From positions 1 through 64,000 of the forward strand of contig DATAOT010000038.1 in the NCBI GenBank assembly GCA_036265615.1: DNA of 64,000 bases, given 5' to 3'. The notes under the pieces were generated by a model. The model was not told the origin of the DNA and searched no databases. It was given only the letters and a program-made list of their open reading frames with translations. Below, piece by piece: positions 42,579 to 50,671 of this stretch. The position numbers and the translations under genes are program-made. Origin of the DNA: DATAFF01 sp036265615. Its GTDB lineage: Bacteria; Pseudomonadota; Alphaproteobacteria; Rhizobiales; Aestuariivirgaceae. How positions within the stretch are numbered: position 1 is the first letter of the stretch; every line of letters starts with the position of its first letter.

Positions 42579-43487
42579 TCAGCGGGACTGTCTCAGCACC
42601 CGGTGCTCGCCGGCGTCGATGGTGAAGGTCACGACGCTCCTCTGCCCGGCGCTGCCATACTCGAATTCATAGATGCCCGGCGCCAGCACCACGGCTGCAT
42701 GCCGACCCTCGCCCGAGGCCGTCCAGCCGCTGCTGAGGTCGCGGATGGTCCAGGCGAGACCGTCGGCAAGATCAATGGCGGCGATGCCTGCCTCGTGCCG
42801 GATCTCGAGCGAGCTCAGGATGCCCGGCTTGACGACGACGTCGCTGCGCGCAACGGTGTTGCCGGGCGACAGCCGGCTTTCGACCAGATATTTCCCGGAC
42901 TTCAGCCTGATCACTTCGCCGGCTTCCTGAGAGCGGGTCACCAGGCGGCCGCTGTCCTCGTCATAGATGTCGTAGCTCGCCACGACGCCCTGGACGGGCG
43001 GGCTGTCCTTGACCAAGGCCAGGGCGCGGACGCCGCCGACGTCGAGAATGAGAGTGAGACCGATGCTCTGGCCGGCGAGCACCGTCACAGACTGCGCCAC
43101 CCTGACCGTGCCGTAGCCGGCCTCGACCACGTAGTCGCCGGGCTCGATGACCCGATCGACCACCGGCACATGGTCGTGGAAGATCGTCTCGCCGGCGCGG
43201 CGGATGGTCCATTCCACGGGAAGCGTGATGATGCCGCCTTCCTCGGACAGGCGGGCTGCCAGCTCTATGCTCTCCGTGCCCTGGCGCGTCAGGGCGATGC
43301 GCAGCTCATGACGGATTGCGGGCGGACGCACGCTGCCGGTGATGAGCGCAGCGGGCGAGATTTCGCCATCGATCGCAAGCTCGGCACGCGCCGGCGCCAC
43401 GGCGAAGCTCGGCAGAAGCAAAAAGAAAAGGGCCACACCGAGGCGGTGGCCCTTGGCGAGTGCAAGCGCTGTTTCTTTCAAGCTCAT
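42579..43487 (-). CDS. Exported protein with three internal beta-repeats, unknown
   Basis: 302 residues with a signal peptide (LGVALFFLLLPSFAVAPARA). I do not recognise a family. Three similar segments of ~70 residues follow (around 85-150, 165-235, 245-300). Each contains a V/A-P-G-x-Y-x-V/F-E step (EPGDYVVEAGYG, KSGKYLVESRLS, APGIYEFEYGSA) and ends in a hydrophobic strand after AGQ/KPG/DAG. They look like small Ig- or PEGA-like beta domains, suggesting a periplasmic scaffold or cell-wall-linked protein. Confidence 0.65.
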   Translation of the reverse strand: MSLKETALALAKGHRLGVALFFLLLPSFAVAPARAELAIDGEISPAALITGSVRPPAIRHELRIALTRQGTESIELAARLSEEGGIITLPVEWTIRRAGETIFHDHVPVVDRVIEPGDYVVEAGYGTVRVAQSVTVLAGQSIGLTLILDVGGVRALALVKDSPPVQGVVASYDIYDEDSGRLVTRSQEAGEVIRLKSGKYLVESRLSPGNTVARSDVVVKPGILSSLEIRHEAGIAAIDLADGLAWTIRDLSSGWTASGEGRHAAVVLAPGIYEFEYGSAGQRSVVTFTIDAGEHRVLRQSR

Positions 43488-43821
43488 GACAAACAGGCAA
43501 CCCTGTCAGACCCCAGGACGGGCCCCTTGACGACCTTGCTTCAGTCGACACGAGGATTTGCCCATGAAGAGTCGCGGGCCGCAACAATATCCTTAAAAAT
43601 GGGTAAACGGCGAGCACCAAGCCGGGAAGCCTCGCGAACTCCCCGGCATTTCCATCCGCCACTTCACGCGCGGCTGTTCGTCGCGTTCGACTTCGAGGCG
43701 ATGCGGATCTACCTGCGGTGAACTCTCAGATCACATGTCGCCACAACATGAGCTTAGCGCCACGGCGCGCTTCGGATAGCATCGGTCGGCAGCCAATACG
43801 CTCTTCAGGGAGGTAGAGAAA
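43488..43821. other. 334-base gap without a convincing gene
   Basis: Between the exported-protein start and the carbonic anhydrase start I see only short ORFs without ribosome binding sites (for example a 40-codon ATG frame ending at 43721). It should contain promoters for the two divergent genes, but no recognisable element. Confidence 0.5.
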
Positions 43822-44572
43822 GTGAAACTCAAATACACATCGCCGCAAGACGTCGACATGAGCTGCCACTCGGACGAGTGCCGGACGAAGCACGAGCAGA
43901 CGGGTCTGGCACGCCGCTCGTTCCTCGGCCAAGCCCTGGTCGGGGGGTGCGGCGATTGCAGGTGCTACGGTCATGGAGTCTCCACCGGCATTGGCCCAAA
44001 GCACATCGACGCCCGATGATGCGCTCAAGGCATTGATGGACGGCAATGGGCGCTTTGTCTCCGGTCAACTCCAGTCACTCGACGAGGACCTGTCGATTCT
44101 CAAGTCCAAGACAGCCGAAAAGCAGGAGCCTTTCGCTGCGGTGCTGTCGTGCGCCGATTCCCGGGTGCCTGTCGAGTTCGTGTTCGACCAGAGCATCGGA
44201 CATCTCTTCGTGGTGCGCGTTACGGGAAACATCACCACGCCCGAGATCATTGCGAGCCTCGAATATGGCGTTGCCGTCCTGGGAACGAAGGTCATCGTGG
44301 TGCTCGGGCATGGCAGTTGCGGTGCGGTGAAGGCAACGATCGAGGGCAAGCCGGTGCCGGGCCAGATCAGCGCCCTCTACGCTCCCATCCGACCGGCGGT
44401 CAATGCTGCCGGAGCAGACCTCGATGCTGCGATCGATGCCAATGCGAAGATCCAGGCGGCCCTGCTCAGCACGGCGTCGCCGATCATCGCCGGCGCAATA
44501 AAGGACGGGACCATCAAGGTCGTGCCCGCTCGGTATGACATCGCGACTGGAAGGGTTGCGTTGCTGACCTGA
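43822..44572 (+). pseudogene. Beta-carbonic anhydrase with Tat signal, frameshifted
   Basis: GTG start at 43822 behind GGGAGG. The first frame encodes GLARRSFLGQALVG, a Tat leader, then goes out of phase at a run of six Gs (43942-43947). Removing one G continues perfectly as GAAIAGATVMESPPALAQ, completing the signal peptide, and enters the carbonic anhydrase frame. There SCADSRVPVE and HGSCGAV hold the Cys-Asp-Cys-His zinc and dyad residues. The ~200-residue catalytic part is intact from 43973. This is a recent mutation, a phase-variable tract or a base-calling error. Confidence 0.85.
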
Positions 44573-44742
44573 ACGGCGCGCCGTACCGCGCCCGTCGCGT
44601 TCCTCGGCCGCCGCCTTCATTCCCCTTACAAAACATTAATCGCGGGAACGTGAAAAGGCCTTGTTCGAATCTAGCATCCGGCGGGCGCTCCAGGCTCGAT
44701 TCCGAACAGTCCAGGAGCGCTCGCAAACCAGAGGGGATTCTC

Positions 44743-45162
44743 ATGCGGGATACGAAGTTCGCTTTTTTCGCCTTGATGGTCGGGGTCGTCGGGTTCACGG
44801 CCCCTGCCTTCGCAGCAACGACGTTGCATGTGACTTTGACCGATCAGATGGAACTGAAGCTCGAAACCAACACGGTCAAGGCCGGTCGTGTTGTCCTTGA
44901 TGTCAAAAACGATGCGGAAAGTCAGCAACACGAGGTCATCATCGCAAGGCTCAAAGATCGCAATCAGACGGTTTCGATTGCACCTGGACAGGACCGGGTC
45001 GATGAAAAAAAGGTGAAGACGCTTGGAGAGGTTTCCGACCTCGATCCAGGAAAGGAAGGGAAGCTGACGATCAACCTGAAGCCTGGCGAATATTTGCTCT
45101 TCTGCAACATGAAAGGGCATTATCAGGCAGGCATGCTGGCCCACCTCACGGTTACGGAATGA
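44743..45162 (+). CDS. Periplasmic cupredoxin (blue copper) protein
   Basis: 139 residues from ATG at 44743 with GAGGGG upstream. A signal peptide (FAFFALMVGVVGFTAPAFA) precedes a cupredoxin fold. Type 1 copper ligands are visible: His in QQHEVII, and Cys, His and Met in FCNMKGHYQAGM. The sequence resembles sulfocyanin/plastocyanin-like small electron carriers. A strong hairpin follows the stop. The role is probably periplasmic electron transfer or copper handling; no partner enzyme is adjacent. Confidence 0.88.
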   Translation: MRDTKFAFFALMVGVVGFTAPAFAATTLHVTLTDQMELKLETNTVKAGRVVLDVKNDAESQQHEVIIARLKDRNQTVSIAPGQDRVDEKKVKTLGEVSDLDPGKEGKLTINLKPGEYLLFCNMKGHYQAGMLAHLTVTE

Positions 45163-45185
45163 CATCGCCTCAGCGCTGACGAGGC

Positions 45186-45217
45186 CGAGAGTGAGCCCCG
45201 ACCGCGGCTCACTCTCG
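45186..45217 (+). terminator. Hairpin after the cupredoxin gene
   Basis: A perfect 12-bp stem, CGAGAGTGAGCC (45186-45197) with its inverse (45206-45217), has an 8-base loop and lies 24 bases past the stop. The following CACATTTC is only weakly T-rich, so efficiency is uncertain. Confidence 0.6.
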
Positions 45218-45341
45218 CACATTTCATCAGGGTCGGGACCCAGCAAGTCCTGACTCTGCTTGTAGGAAGCGGAAGAATGGGTTGACAGACGACGTGCAGT
45301 TCTCCAGCACTCATGCGCCAGCGTTGAACAGGGCGCTTGTC

Positions 45342-45959
45342 ATGACCGTGCAACTCACTGAAGGACTGCCGCCCGAGGCGCTCAATGATCTGAGCGACAC
45401 ATTGAGCCTGCTCGCCACCCGACGCTCGGCATCCGCCAAGGCGATGCGGGAGCCGGGACCGTCGCCCGAGCAGCTCCAACAGATCCTCGAGATCGCCGTC
45501 CGGGTGCCGGATCACGGCAAGCTCACGCCATGGCGCTTCATCATTTTCGCGGGCGCTGCCAGAGCCTCTTTCGGGCGCATCCTGGAGGCACGCTGGCGGG
45601 AGCTTCATCCGCACCACGGCGCTGAAAGCCTGGCGCAGGCCCGCGACATGTTCGACAGGGCGCCGATCGTCATCTGCGTCGTCTCGCGAGCGGCGCCGCA
45701 TCCCAAGATTCCCGAATGGGAACAGCAGCTGTCGGCGGGCGCGGTGTGTCAGAACATCCTGATCGCTGCAACGGCAATGAGCATCGGCTGCCAGTGGATG
45801 ACCGACTGGTGCGCCTATGATCCGGTGACCACCGCGGCCATGGGTCTCGAACTCGGCGAGCGGGTGGCCGGGCTTATCTATCTCGGCGAACCGGCGGAGG
45901 TGCTGAGCGATCGGCCGCGGCCGGTGGCGGCAAGCCTGACCACCCGCTGGACCGGTTGA
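45342..45959 (+). CDS. Nitroreductase-family protein (YdjA-like)
   Basis: 205 residues from the ATG at 45342; a TTG at 45282 would add 20 residues that do not look conserved. The FMN-binding nitroreductase fold is seen in TRRSASAKAM, ILEIAVRVPDHGKLTPWRFIIF, AGAVCQNILIAATAMSIGCQWMT-type landmarks (VCQNILIAA, GCQWMTDW) and VAGLIYLGEPAE. It is close to minimal nitroreductases such as E. coli YdjA. It begins a three-gene run with the HAD and flavin reductase genes, separated by three bases or overlapping. Confidence 0.9.
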   Translation: MTVQLTEGLPPEALNDLSDTLSLLATRRSASAKAMREPGPSPEQLQQILEIAVRVPDHGKLTPWRFIIFAGAARASFGRILEARWRELHPHHGAESLAQARDMFDRAPIVICVVSRAAPHPKIPEWEQQLSAGAVCQNILIAATAMSIGCQWMTDWCAYDPVTTAAMGLELGERVAGLIYLGEPAEVLSDRPRPVAASLTTRWTG

Positions 45960-45962
45960 ACG

Positions 45963-46676
45963 ATGGCGATCGGCGGCATCCTATTCGACAAGGACGGAAC
46001 GCTGATCGATTTCCCGGCGACGTGGCTGCCGGTGCTCAAAGCCCTGGCGCTCGAATTTTCCGGCGGTCACCAGCCGCTCGCCGAGGAGCTCCTGATCGTT
46101 GCGGGTTATGACCGGGAGCGGGATGCATTGCGCGGCGGCTCGATCTGGGCGGCCGGCAACACCATGGATCTGATCCGGGCGTGGAAGCCCGGACTGACGC
46201 CGGCCGAACAGGCGGAGTGGTTGGCCTTCGTCGATGATTTCTGCTCCGAGCATGCGCCCGACAGTGCCGTTCCGGTGATTGCGCTCGAGCCGCTGTTCAG
46301 CGAGCTCGAGGCCGCCGGGCTGAAGCTCGGCATCGCGACCAACGACAATACGCGCTCGGCCCGCCTCACTGTCCAGCGCCTCGGCATCGCGCACCATTTC
46401 GTCGCCATTCTCGGCTATGACGCGGTGACGCAGGCAAAGCCTGCCGCCGATCCGGTGCTTGCCTTCTGCGGCATGGCATCGCTGAAACCTGAAGAAGTGG
46501 CGGTGGTCGGCGACAATCTCCATGATCTCGAGATGGCGCGGGCGGCGGGCGCGGGGCTTGCCGTCGGCGTTCTGTCGGGCACCTCGGCAATTGACGAGCT
46601 CGGTCCGCATGCCGACCATGTCATCGCCTCGATCGCCGAGCTTCCCGAGGTCCTCGGCCTCCGAAGGAGAAAGTGA
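45963..46676 (+). CDS. HAD-superfamily hydrolase (phosphoglycolate phosphatase-like)
   Basis: 237 residues. HAD motifs are complete: FDKDGTLIDF (motif I, with Lys in place of the usual Ser/Met between the two Asp residues), IATNDNTRS (motif II), QAKPAADP (motif III Lys) and VGDNLHDLEMARAAG (motif IV). A helical cap lies between I and II. It belongs to the Gph-like phosphatases; the substrate is unknown. Its stop overlaps the GTG start of the flavin reductase gene. Confidence 0.9.
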   Translation: MAIGGILFDKDGTLIDFPATWLPVLKALALEFSGGHQPLAEELLIVAGYDRERDALRGGSIWAAGNTMDLIRAWKPGLTPAEQAEWLAFVDDFCSEHAPDSAVPVIALEPLFSELEAAGLKLGIATNDNTRSARLTVQRLGIAHHFVAILGYDAVTQAKPAADPVLAFCGMASLKPEEVAVVGDNLHDLEMARAAGAGLAVGVLSGTSAIDELGPHADHVIASIAELPEVLGLRRRK

Positions 46677-47299
46677 GCGCATCGCCGATGTTTTATGACG
46701 CCACCCGTAATGATCACGGGTTCCAATATGATCCATTCAAGGCCCTGGTCGTGCCGCGGCCGATCGGCTGGATCTCGAGCATCTCCCCGGAGGGTAAGGT
46801 CAATCTGGCGCCCTACAGCTATTTCAATGCTTTCGCCGAGCAGCCGCATTACATCGCCTATGGATCGGGAGCCAGCCGCAGCGGTGGCAACAAGGACACG
46901 CTGCGCAACATCGAAGAGACCGGCGAATTCGTGATGAACCTTGCGACCTATGACTTGCGGGAAGCCGTCAACGCCACCTCCGCTCATGTGCCGCGCGGCA
47001 CCGACGAATTCGCCCTTGCCGGCCTGAGCAAGGCGGCAAGCCGGCTGGTCAAGCCGCCGCGCGTCAAGGAAAGCCCGGCGAATTTCGAGTGCCGTCTGTA
47101 TCAGATCGTGCCGCTTCCGGGCGATGACGGCGAGGTCGGCAATCATCTGGTGATCGGTCGTGTGCTCGGCATCCATATCGATGACCGCTTCATCGTCGAC
47201 GGCCGAATCGACACGGTGGCCATGCGGCCTCTCGCACGGCTCGGCTATTCGGAATATGCGGCGATCGGCGAAAGCTTCCGCATGCGCCGGCCCGATTAG
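46673..47299 (+). CDS. Flavin reductase-family (FMN-binding split barrel) protein
   Basis: 208 residues, GTG start overlapping the HAD stop (GTGA). Characteristic pieces are PFKALVVPRPIGWISSIS, NLAPYSYFNAFAEQPHYIAYG and NIEETGEFVMNLATYDLREAVN, which form the FMN-binding split barrel of the DIM6/NTAB flavin reductase group. The enzyme may supply reduced flavin or act on its own small substrate. It converges with the CitE-like gene, overlapping its stop by four bases. Confidence 0.9.
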   Translation: MSASPMFYDATRNDHGFQYDPFKALVVPRPIGWISSISPEGKVNLAPYSYFNAFAEQPHYIAYGSGASRSGGNKDTLRNIEETGEFVMNLATYDLREAVNATSAHVPRGTDEFALAGLSKAASRLVKPPRVKESPANFECRLYQIVPLPGDDGEVGNHLVIGRVLGIHIDDRFIVDGRIDTVAMRPLARLGYSEYAAIGESFRMRRPD

Positions 47300-48141
47300 G
47301 GCGTGCGGTAGCGGGCGGCGCGTTCGATCAGCTTCTCGGCGCGCCGGCGGTGCGGGATGTCATACATCCGGCCCTCGATGGCCACGACCCCGGCATCCCC
47401 GGCAGCGGCAAAGGCGTCGATGACGGCCCGCGCTTGCGCAATGGCGGCGGGGCTCGGGGTGAAGGCCCCGTTGATGATGTCGATCTGGTCCGGGTGGATC
47501 GCGAGCTTGGCGGAGAAGCCGTCGCGCATCGCCGCCGCGCATTCGGCACCGAGGCCATCGCGGTCACGGAAGTCGAGATAGACCGTGTCGATCGGCTCGA
47601 CGCCGGCGGCGCGGGCAGCAAGAAGGCAGAGCGTCCTCGCCAGTCGGTAGGGGTCGGTCAGCCGTCCCGCATCGTCGCGGCTTGCCGCGGCGCCGAGATC
47701 GCTCGACAGGTCCTCGGCGCCCCACGCCATTCCGACAAGCGGCGGCACGGCATCGAGCAGGCTGTAAAGGGCGAACATGGCTTTCGCCGACTCGGTAGCG
47801 ATGGCAATGACGGGCAGGGGCGCCGGCAGCCGTTCGGCCAGTTCCAGCACGTCGGCGCCGCCTTCGACCTTCGGCAGCACGAGCCCGTCAGGCCCTGCCG
47901 GGAGAATGGAGTCGAGGTCCGGTGCCAGCAGGCCGGTCGAGCGCGGGTTGACGCGGACGAAGAGCAGCGGCTGCGGCTTCTCGCGCGCCGTGAGACACGC
48001 TGCCGCAGTGCGGCGGGCGGCTTCCTTGCGCTCGGGAGCGACCGAGTCCTCGAGATCCAGAATCACCACATCGGCAGCGCTGGCCAGCGCCTTGGTGATC
48101 TTGCGCTCGGAATCGGCTGGAACGAACAAGAGCGAGCGCAT
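47296..48141 (-). CDS. CitE-like (HpcH/HpaI) CoA-ester lyase
   Basis: 281 residues. CitE-family motifs include RSLLFVPADSERKITKAL, VVILDLEDSV (metal-binding Asp/Glu), VRVNPRSTG, VLPKVEGGAD and WGAEDLSSDLG, with KLAIHPDQI near the C-terminus. Family members cleave (3S)-citramalyl-, malyl- or methylmalyl-CoA. It is followed upstream by a MaoC hydratase gene three bases away; such pairs act in itaconate or glyoxylate-related CoA pathways. The exact substrate cannot be assigned. Confidence 0.9.
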   Translation of the reverse strand: MRSLLFVPADSERKITKALASAADVVILDLEDSVAPERKEAARRTAAACLTAREKPQPLLFVRVNPRSTGLLAPDLDSILPAGPDGLVLPKVEGGADVLELAERLPAPLPVIAIATESAKAMFALYSLLDAVPPLVGMAWGAEDLSSDLGAAASRDDAGRLTDPYRLARTLCLLAARAAGVEPIDTVYLDFRDRDGLGAECAAAMRDGFSAKLAIHPDQIDIINGAFTPSPAAIAQARAVIDAFAAAGDAGVVAIEGRMYDIPHRRRAEKLIERAARYRTP

Positions 48142-48144
48142 GGG

Positions 48145-48603
48145 TCAGCCGACTGCGGGACGCTTGCGCATGAAGGCCTGGCGCTGGCAGATGGCGACCA
48201 GGGTGCCGTCCTGCTTGAAAGCCCGGTGCTCGAAGTCGACGATGCCGGCATCGGGGCGGGACTGGCTCTCGCGCTTGCTTTTGACCTCCGTTTCGACACG
48301 GATGGTGTCGCCCTGGAACAGCGGCGCAGGAAACTTGACCTCGCGCATGCCGAGATTGGCAATGGTGGTGCCGACTGTCAGATCGTTGACAGAGATGCCA
48401 ATCATCAACCCCAGCGTGAACAGCGAGTTCATCAGCGGCTGGCCCCATTCGGTGCCGGCGCTGAAATGGCGATCGATGTGCAGCGGCTGCGGGTTCATGG
48501 TCAGGCAGGAGAACATCACGTTATCCATCTCCGTGACCGTGCGCGTGATGGGATGGGCATAGACCCGCCCCACCTCGAACTCCTCGAACCACAAGCCGGG
48601 CAT
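48145..48603 (-). CDS. MaoC-family enoyl-CoA hydratase
   Basis: 152 residues from the ATG at 48603 (GGAG seven bases upstream; GTG at 48609 is less likely). A single hot-dog domain with VGRVYAHPITRTVTEMDNVMFSCLTMNPQPLHID-type landmarks (TRTVTEMDN, NPQPLHID), which contain the hydratase Asp/His pair, and GDTIRVETEV. It is about the size of monofunctional MaoC dehydratases. Co-transcribed with the CitE-like gene, it probably hydrates an enoyl-CoA whose product the lyase cleaves. Confidence 0.88.
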   Translation of the reverse strand: MPGLWFEEFEVGRVYAHPITRTVTEMDNVMFSCLTMNPQPLHIDRHFSAGTEWGQPLMNSLFTLGLMIGISVNDLTVGTTIANLGMREVKFPAPLFQGDTIRVETEVKSKRESQSRPDAGIVDFEHRAFKQDGTLVAICQRQAFMRKRPAVG

Positions 48604-48708
48604 CCGCACTCTCCGCTAACGTCGTCGCTTGCCCTTCTCTTAGCAGTGCGATTCCCCCTGAGTCTCCGGATTGTTGCGAACAAAAGCGAAACCACAGTTT
48701 TCACCCGC

Positions 48709-48717
48709 TGTGGATAA
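48709..48717 (-). promoter_or_regulatory. DnaA box 1
   Basis: TGTGGATAA on the plus strand, i.e. the perfect DnaA box TTATCCACA on the minus strand, within the AT-richer 271-base gap between the MaoC and receiver genes. Confidence 0.6.
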
Positions 48718-48777
48718 GTTGAGAACAAAGATTCAGTAACCTGCTGAGTCAGCATGGTTATTTCCGTTCCAAAAAGC

Positions 48778-48786
48778 TGTGGATAA
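48778..48786 (-). promoter_or_regulatory. DnaA box 2
   Basis: A second perfect TTATCCACA in the same orientation, 69 bases from box 1 and four bases before a CtrA-type box. Confidence 0.6.
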
Positions 48787-48790
48787 CTTG

Positions 48791-48805
48791 TTAACTTGGC
48801 ATTAA
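48791..48805 (+). promoter_or_regulatory. CtrA-type box
   Basis: TTAA-CTTGGCA-TTAA matches the CtrA consensus TTAA-N7-TTAA exactly. It lies 75 bases before the start of the receiver-domain gene, so CtrA could control that gene or, with the DnaA boxes, another cell-cycle event here. Confidence 0.65.
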
Positions 48806-48880
48806 CCCTGCCGTCGCAGGACTCGGGTTACGGGGCGGTGGGATCGGAAAGTTGACATGTGGCTCGAAGGGCACGTCGAT

Positions 48881-49243
48881 ATGACACGATGTTTGATCGT
48901 CGACGACAATCACGATGACCGTCTCAAGCTCGCTGGGATGCTGGCGGCCTATGGTTTCGAGCTGACGGCGGCAACCGGCGAGCAGGAGGCGCTCGAGATC
49001 TGCTCGCGCAAGATGCCGGAACTTATCGTGATCGACGAGGGCAGGACGTGCCCGGATGCCGCAGCTTTCATCCGCAGGCTCGGGCGCACCACCGAGCGGC
49101 GGCCGGTCGTCATCGTCTGCCCGCAGGCACGGGAAGCATCGCGGATCGGCCGGACAATCTGGGGCGGTGCCGCCGAATGCATGATGAAGCCTTATGATGC
49201 CGAGATCCTGGATCTCAAGCTCAGGCAGACGGGGATCATCTGA
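48881..49243 (+). CDS. Single-domain response regulator, atypical active site
   Basis: 120 residues from the ATG at 48881. Receiver fold: acidic pair in CLIVDDNHDD, phospho-acceptor Asp in PELIVIDEG, and Lys in MMKPYD. The position of the switch Thr/Ser is Cys (VVIVCPQ), which is unusual and may alter phosphorylation-linked switching. There is no output domain, so it probably acts through protein contacts, as DivK or CpdR do. Two DnaA boxes and a CtrA-type box lie upstream, suggesting cell-cycle control. Confidence 0.8.
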   Translation: MTRCLIVDDNHDDRLKLAGMLAAYGFELTAATGEQEALEICSRKMPELIVIDEGRTCPDAAAFIRRLGRTTERRPVVIVCPQAREASRIGRTIWGGAAECMMKPYDAEILDLKLRQTGII

Positions 49244-49332
49244 AAAATCCTGGGAATTCCACCGTTTGGCTTGATTGCTGCCCTGCAAGCGGCTAAAGCC
49301 GACGCCATTCGATCATCAGCGGCGGGGCTGAC

Positions 49333-50568
49333 ATGATCATCCATTTGAGAACTGTCTGGGCGCTCCTCATCGGGGTCATGCTGCTGGCGCTCGGAAACGG
49401 GCTTCAGGGGTCCCTGGTCGGCATCCGGGCGACGGCGGAGAATTTCTCCGCGACGGCAACCGGCATCATCATGTCGGGCTATTATCTCGGCCTGTTCCTC
49501 AGCTCGTTCGTGACGCCCAACCTGGTGACCAAGGTCGGGCACATCCGGGTGTTCGCGGCGCTGGCCGCAGTCGATGCCACGGCTGTTCTGATGTTTCCGC
49601 TCTATGTCGAGCCGGTATGGTGGCTGATGCTGCGGCTGACGGCAGGCATTTGCACGGCCGGCCTCTATATCGTCTGCGAGAGCTGGCTCAATGCGGCGGT
49701 GTCCAACCAGTCGCGCGGCCAGATCCTGTCGATCTACATGATCATCGTGTACGGCTCGCTCGGCGCCGGCCAGCTGTTGCTCAATGTTCCAGATCTGAAC
49801 GGCTTCATTCGTTTCATCATCGTGTCGGTGCTGCTGTCGCTGTCGCTCGTTCCAATCGCGCTGGCGCGGATCGAGGCGCCGGCGATCGAGGAAGCGCAGG
49901 CGGTGCATCTGCGCGACCTCTACCGGTCGTCGCCCTTGGCGGTGGTCGCGACCTTTGCCAACGGTCTCGGCCAGAGCGCGTTCTTCAGCATGGGTGCGAT
50001 CTACGGGATGATGCAGGGACTGCCGCTCGCCTATATCTCGCTGATGATGGCACTGCCGCCGATCGGCGTGATCGTTTCGCAATATCCGATCGGCTTTCTC
50101 TCCGACCGCTACGACCGGCGCGGGCTGATGACCATGCTGGCGCTGCTCACCTCGACCATCGCGCTCTGCTCGATCATCGTGCAACCCTATTCGCGCGATC
50201 TTCTGATCGGGCTTTTCACGCTGTTCGGAGCGGTGTCGCTGCCGCTCTATTCACTCGCCGTGGCGCATGCCAACGACCATCTGCGGCGCGACCAGATGCT
50301 CGGCGCATCGGGCCAGCTGGTCCTCATCTATGGCAGCGGTGCGGTGCTTGGGCCATCGCTTGCCGGCGGCTTCATGCAGCGGCTCGGGACGCCGGGGTTC
50401 ATGACCTACATGGCAGTGATCTACACCGCGCTCGGGGCGTTCGCGATCTATCGAATGCGTCAGCGGTCAGCGCCGTCGCGGGTCGAAGGGCCGGTCCATC
50501 CGGTGAGCCCGGTGACCACGCCGGTCGCGGCCAAGGCCATGATCGAAAGCCTGCAGGAAGCCGTCTGA
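49333..50568 (+). CDS. MFS transporter (YcaD-like)
   Basis: 411 residues with 12 predicted helices. MFS landmarks include GYYLGLFLSSFVTPNLVTKVGHIR-type pieces (GYYLGLF, VTKVGHIR), RLTAGICTAGLYIVCESWLNA and PIGFLSDRYDRRGLM (the A-motif copy between helices 8 and 9). Acidic Glu in ICAGLYIVCESW-type helix 4 is characteristic of the YcaD/UMF-like sugar or drug facilitators. The substrate is unknown. It stands alone, 103 bases before the DUF2336 gene. Confidence 0.88.
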   Translation: MIIHLRTVWALLIGVMLLALGNGLQGSLVGIRATAENFSATATGIIMSGYYLGLFLSSFVTPNLVTKVGHIRVFAALAAVDATAVLMFPLYVEPVWWLMLRLTAGICTAGLYIVCESWLNAAVSNQSRGQILSIYMIIVYGSLGAGQLLLNVPDLNGFIRFIIVSVLLSLSLVPIALARIEAPAIEEAQAVHLRDLYRSSPLAVVATFANGLGQSAFFSMGAIYGMMQGLPLAYISLMMALPPIGVIVSQYPIGFLSDRYDRRGLMTMLALLTSTIALCSIIVQPYSRDLLIGLFTLFGAVSLPLYSLAVAHANDHLRRDQMLGASGQLVLIYGSGAVLGPSLAGGFMQRLGTPGFMTYMAVIYTALGAFAIYRMRQRSAPSRVEGPVHPVSPVTTPVAAKAMIESLQEAV

Positions 50569-50671
50569 GCTTCCTTGTGGTGAACCCGATATTAACGCTT
50601 GCCGCCTAGCCTCATCTGTCGCGGACGGCCGATCATCGCCGTTCGCGCATCTGTTTGGCGGGGCGGATAAG

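Noticed and set aside
40766..42625. A 619-codon plus-strand frame
   Set aside because: It is antisense to the CPA2 antiporter gene, and its product is low-complexity and charged, without any family features.
43599..43721. A 40-codon ORF before the beta-carbonic anhydrase gene
   Set aside because: No ribosome binding site, Arg/His-rich composition and no family; treated as non-coding.
48610..48880. Chromosomal replication origin
   Set aside because: Two DnaA boxes and a CtrA box are suggestive, but known origin neighbours of this group (such as hemE) are absent, and two boxes are too few. Kept as a regulatory region.
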